A DNA stretch of 34,937 bases from CAVHIG01 sp963636105. Its GTDB lineage: Bacteria > Bacillota > Clostridia > Peptostreptococcales > Anaerovoracaceae. Positions within the stretch are counted from its first letter, which is position 1. Each line of letters begins with the position of its first letter. The notes beneath the pieces are model-generated. The model was not told the DNA's origin. It saw only the letters and a list, made by a program, of their open reading frames with translations, and searched no databases. Both the position numbers and the translations under genes were made by a program. Shown here one piece after another: positions 32,052 to 34,937 of this stretch. The DNA is taken from positions 1 to 34,937 of the forward strand of contig CAVHIG010000015.1 of the NCBI GenBank assembly GCA_963636105.1, given 5' to 3'.

Positions 32052-33932
32052 CTATTTTTCGTAAACTCTGCCGCTTCTTCTTCTTTCGAGCTCATGCAGC
32101 AGCTTCTTCCTGAGTCTGATATCGTCCGGCACTACCTCGACAAGCTCGTCGTCGTTTATGAATTCGAGGGCCTCCTCAAGCGTAAAGTGCCTTGCCGGTG
32201 AGAGCTTTATCGCATCGTCCGAGCCCGCCGCGCGCATGTTTGTGGCCTTCTTTGCCTTGCACGGATTTACGACCATGTCGTCATTTCTGGAATTCATGCC
32301 CACGATCATGCCCTCGTAGACCTTTGTGCCCGGCTCTACAAACATCTGCACTCTCTCCTGGATGTTGAAGAGAGCATAGCCCGTGCACACGCCCTCCTCT
32401 TGTGCTATGGCAACGCCGTTTGCGCGCTGAGGGATGTCGCCTTTGTACGAGTCGAAGCACTCGAAGCGCCTTACCATCGTGCCCTCGCCGCGCGTGTCGT
32501 TTATGAATTCGCTGCGGTAACCTAGCAGGCCCCTCGTAGGCGCGAGGAAGTCGATTTTGACGTAGCCGTTCTCGGTGCCCATTTCTCTCATGATGGCCTT
32601 TCTCATGTTCATCTTGCTGATGACGGTGCCGGAATATTCCTCGGGTACGGATACGACTACCTGCTCCATAGGCTCAAGGGTCTCGCCATGCGGGCCTCTT
32701 CTCATGATGACCTCAGGCTTTGAAACCGCGAGCTCATAGCCCTCACGGCGCATGTTTTCTATGAGTATGGAAAGATGCAGCTCGCCTCTGCCGGATACCT
32801 TGAATGAGTCTGTAGAATCGGTAGGCTCTACAAGAAGGCCGACGTTTACCTCAAGCTCTTTTTCAAGTCTTTCCTTTATATGTCTGGATGTGACATATTT
32901 TCCTACTTTTCCTGCGAATGGTGATTTATTTACAAGGAAATTCATGGAAAGTGTAGGCTCTTCTATGTGTATCATCTCCATAGGCTGAGGATCCGCCGGA
33001 TCGCAGATTGTCTCGCCTATGGAAATGTCGGAGATTCCGGATACTACGACGATGTCGCCGCATTCTGCCTCGGGCACGGCCACACGCTTCAGGCCTCTGT
33101 ACTGGAATACCTGATTTATTTTCTTTTGTACGATAGTGCCGTCCGCCTTTGCAACTGCGACAGTCTGGCCCTCTCTGATCTTGCCCTTTGTGATGCGGCC
33201 GATTCCGAGTCTTCCGATATAGTCGTCGTAGCCGAGCGTGGATACCTGGAATTGCAATGGCTCGTCATTCAGGTCAGGATATGGCTCGCAGTGCTTTATG
33301 ATGGTCTCAAAGAGCGGATTGATATTGAGGCCCTTGTCGCCGCCTGCCGTGTTTTTTCTGATTTTATTTTCGCCGGTGCCGATTTCTATGCCTTCTACAT
33401 CCTTAGGATCATATACGACGATGCCCTGTCTTGCGATACCATAGAGGATTGGAAAATCAAGCTGCTTGTCATTTGCCTCAAGGTCCATAAAGAGCTCGTA
33501 TACCTCATCCACTACCTCGTCGATACGCGCATCCTTTTTGTCGATCTTATTTATGAGAAGTATAGGATTTATGCCCTGCTCAAGGCTCTTTTTGAGTACA
33601 AATCTGGTCTGCGGCATCGGGCCTTCTGAGGAGTCCACAAGCAGTATTACCGTGTCTACGGTCTTCATGATACGCTCTACCTCTGAGGAGAAGTCCGCGT
33701 GGCCCGGAGTGTCTACTATGTTGATTTTTACGTCGCCGTGCATTACGGAGCAATTCTTTGAGTAAATTGTGATGCCTCTTTCTCTTTCGATGTCGTCGCT
33801 GTCCATTACGCAATCTACGACCTCTTCGTTTTCACGAAATACTCCGCTCTGGTTCAAAAATGCGTCTACGAGCGTGGATTTGCCCGCGTCTACGTGGGCA
33901 ATCACCGCTATGTTTATTATTTTCTGTTTCAT
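32052..33932 (-). CDS. typA: Ribosome-associated GTPase TypA/BipA
   Basis: This translational GTPase assists ribosome assembly and stress or cold adaptation. The 626-residue product has G1 AHVDAGKST (12-20), the RGITI switch, DTPGHADF, NKIDKKDA, then EF-G-like domains and the TypA-specific C-terminal domain (FTLEEALEFINDDELVEV, positions about 586-603). The length is slightly above the usual 605-615. AAAGGAG precedes the ATG. It heads the typA-mscS-activator cluster. Confidence 0.96.
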   Translation of the reverse strand: MKQKIINIAVIAHVDAGKSTLVDAFLNQSGVFRENEEVVDCVMDSDDIERERGITIYSKNCSVMHGDVKINIVDTPGHADFSSEVERIMKTVDTVILLVDSSEGPMPQTRFVLKKSLEQGINPILLINKIDKKDARIDEVVDEVYELFMDLEANDKQLDFPILYGIARQGIVVYDPKDVEGIEIGTGENKIRKNTAGGDKGLNINPLFETIIKHCEPYPDLNDEPLQFQVSTLGYDDYIGRLGIGRITKGKIREGQTVAVAKADGTIVQKKINQVFQYRGLKRVAVPEAECGDIVVVSGISDISIGETICDPADPQPMEMIHIEEPTLSMNFLVNKSPFAGKVGKYVTSRHIKERLEKELEVNVGLLVEPTDSTDSFKVSGRGELHLSILIENMRREGYELAVSKPEVIMRRGPHGETLEPMEQVVVSVPEEYSGTVISKMNMRKAIMREMGTENGYVKIDFLAPTRGLLGYRSEFINDTRGEGTMVRRFECFDSYKGDIPQRANGVAIAQEEGVCTGYALFNIQERVQMFVEPGTKVYEGMIVGMNSRNDDMVVNPCKAKKATNMRAAGSDDAIKLSPARHFTLEEALEFINDDELVEVVPDDIRLRKKLLHELERRRSGRVYEK

Positions 33933-33969
33933 ATATCTAAATCTCCTTTCTTGCGCGTATGTTGCTGCT

Positions 33970-33997
33970 GGCTGCTGGCTTTTGGCTGCTGGCTTTT
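33970..33997. repeat. 14-bp direct repeat, two copies
   Basis: GGCTGCTGGCTTTT occurs at 33970-33983 and 33984-33997, immediately upstream of typA. It resembles the other short spacer repeats of the window. Confidence 0.8.
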
Positions 33998-34007
33998 GGT
34001 GAGGGGA

Positions 34008-34032
34008 AGCTTTTCGCCTCGGGCGAAAAGCT
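34008..34032. repeat. AGCTTTTCGCC hairpin
   Basis: AGCTTTTCGCC (34008-34018) and GGCGAAAAGCT (34022-34032) form a perfect 11-bp stem with a TCG loop. No T-run follows on either strand. It is closely similar to the hairpin at 2901-2923, in the opposite orientation, including the flanking TTCC. Confidence 0.8.
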
Positions 34033-34041
34033 ACGACTTTT

Positions 34042-34204
34042 GCAAAAATGTATTTTTGCTCGGTTTTTCAGGCTATTATACATTTTTGTAACCTGAAATT
34101 CTCTTAAAATGAGCTTTTTTAGCTTTGACCGCTCGAAAAAATGTATTATACCACAGTTTTTCTTTAAAAAATACATTTTTGCATTCGTAAAAATGTATTA
34201 TACA
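34042..34204. repeat. Cluster of AAAAATGTATTATAC-like words
   Basis: The word AAAAATGTAT occurs about five times in alternating orientation. One pair forms the inverted repeat GCAAAAAT/ATTTTTGC. Three copies continue as TATTATA or TGTATAATA and read as -10-like TATAAT boxes on the minus strand. They fill the spacer between the methyltransferase stop and typA, where the typA promoter is expected. No matching -35 box was found. Confidence 0.6.
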
Positions 34205-34937
34205 AACAAACAATCTATAGTCGGTTCTATGTGATACGTCTCTTTGAGCGCGGCATATTCCGCGCGCGCCTTGTCCATTTTTGCTTTGCGCGCACGCCCT
34301 TTTACAGCCTTTATCATGATATTTCTGGCCGTGTGCTCAAGGCTTGTAAATTCAATCATAGCTACATCATATCCCGCGCTTTCAAGCGCAAGCCCTCTTA
34401 TGCCGTCAGTCAAAATTTCCGTAAATCTGTCCTTTATGATTCCGTGCTTCAAAAGCGGCGAAAGAGTCTCGCTTTTTATCTGCGAAAAGAGCTCGTGCTG
34501 ACAGCATGGCACGGAAAGTATTACCTTCGAATTCCAATTTACGGCATTTATAAGGGCGTAGTCTGTGGCAGTGTCACAAGCATGGAGAGTCACTACCATG
34601 TCCGCGCTGTCCGCCGTATAATCTGCGATGTCCCCTCGCAGAAACGTGAGACCCTCATAGCCGAGGTCACTTGCGACGTTTCCGCAAAAACGAATGACGT
34701 CATCCTTTAGGTCAAGGCCTATGATTTCGACGTCGAATCCCTGCATGATTTTCAGGTAGTAGTACAGGGCGAAGGTCAGGTAGGCCTTGCCGCAGCCGAA
34801 GTCTATTATTTTGAGCGGCCCATACTCTTTCATTTGGCCATCAGCCTCAGACTGTGGTGCTGCCGTGAGAGAGGCTGCCTTTTTAGATGCAGTAGCTTCC
34901 TTTGGGGCAGCGGCTTCCTTTGGGGCAGCGGCTTCCT
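34198..34937 (-). CDS. SAM-dependent methyltransferase, N-terminus beyond window
   Basis: The visible 246 codons are the C-terminal part of a class I methyltransferase: motif I IIDFGCGKAYLTFAL, the LDLKDD acidic loop, VTLHACDTATDYA, and SVPCCQHEL, a pattern I associate with Methyltransf_32-type proteins of Clostridia. The substrate is unknown; RNA or protein is possible. The frame stays open to the window's right edge, so the gene begins outside, and the ATG at 34833 is internal. Before that Met lies a low-complexity segment with two exact PKEAAA-type repeats encoded by an 18-bp repeat (34895-34937), probably a linker to an unseen N-terminal domain. A GTTTCCGC copy (34678-34685) encodes CGN. 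Confidence 0.85.
   Translation of the reverse strand, partial: EAAAPKEAAAPKEATASKKAASLTAAPQSEADGQMKEYGPLKIIDFGCGKAYLTFALYYYLKIMQGFDVEIIGLDLKDDVIRFCGNVASDLGYEGLTFLRGDIADYTADSADMVVTLHACDTATDYALINAVNWNSKVILSVPCCQHELFSQIKSETLSPLLKHGIIKDRFTEILTDGIRGLALESAGYDVAMIEFTSLEHTARNIMIKAVKGRARKAKMDKARAEYAALKETYHIEPTIDCLFV
34895..34937. repeat. 18-bp tandem repeat in the methyltransferase gene
   Basis: GCTTCCTTTGGGGCAGCG repeats exactly at 34895-34912 and 34913-34930 and continues to the window edge. Read on the minus strand it encodes EAAAPK units. The copy number to the right is unknown. Confidence 0.9.

Overview
The window looks like chromosomal DNA of an anaerobic member of the Clostridia (Bacillota). 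The evidence is strong AGGAGG-type ribosome binding sites with some TTG starts, the dnaE-pfkA gene order, a bcd-etfB-etfA electron-bifurcating operon, an Aslfm-like ATP-grasp ligase, and a sigma-54 activator whose sensor region resembles an enzyme of anaerobic lysine fermentation. The genus cannot be fixed from sequence alone. Three runs of N (5127-5276, 8226-8273, 24484-24577) interrupt the assembly. Every gene except pepF lies on the minus strand. There are no rRNA, tRNA, IS or phage genes and no CRISPR array.

Layout. 1-576: AT-rich spacer with inverted and direct repeats. 577-5068: DUF308 membrane protein with a repeat-encoded Glu/Ala tail, D-aspartate-ligase-like ATP-grasp enzyme, metallo-beta-lactamase-fold hydrolase and YkvI-like transporter. 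5397-7902: RarD-like transporter, acidic hypothetical protein and glutamate racemase. 7903-8207: highly structured divergent spacer. 8208-10076: pepF (+). 10220-18034: hybrid histidine kinase, C69 dipeptidase, glycerol kinase and an M24B aminopeptidase fused to a Cys-rich domain. 18265-21520: bcd-etfB-etfA with a Rex-like operator and a strong terminator. 21770-28601: nitroreductase, pfkA, dnaE and an EamA transporter. 28602-29082: spacer with a sigma-54 promoter and a terminator on the plus strand. 29083-33932: typA-mscS-sigma-54 activator cluster. 34198-34937: methyltransferase cut by the window edge.

The most interesting locus is 28675-31164. A near-consensus -24/-12 sigma-54 promoter (28889-28904, plus strand) faces a strong intrinsic terminator (28979-29006) with no convincing gene between them. 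This predicts a small structured RNA of about 95 nt with C-rich loops. The neighbouring gene (29083-31164) encodes a sigma-54 activator with GAFTGA and Walker motifs. Its N-terminal half resembles L-erythro-3,5-diaminohexanoate dehydrogenase but lacks a recognisable glycine-rich nucleotide loop, which suggests an enzyme fold reused as a ligand sensor. Together they suggest a metabolite-sensing sigma-54/small RNA circuit.

A second unusual signal is the octamer GCGGAAAC/GTTTCCGC. I counted at least 14 copies in the window against about one expected. They occur in both orientations and several reading frames, with an extended consensus close to TGCGGAAACNGCGG, and several lie in spacers or protein insertions. 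Many spacers also carry short tandem repeats of 12-48 bp and hairpins.
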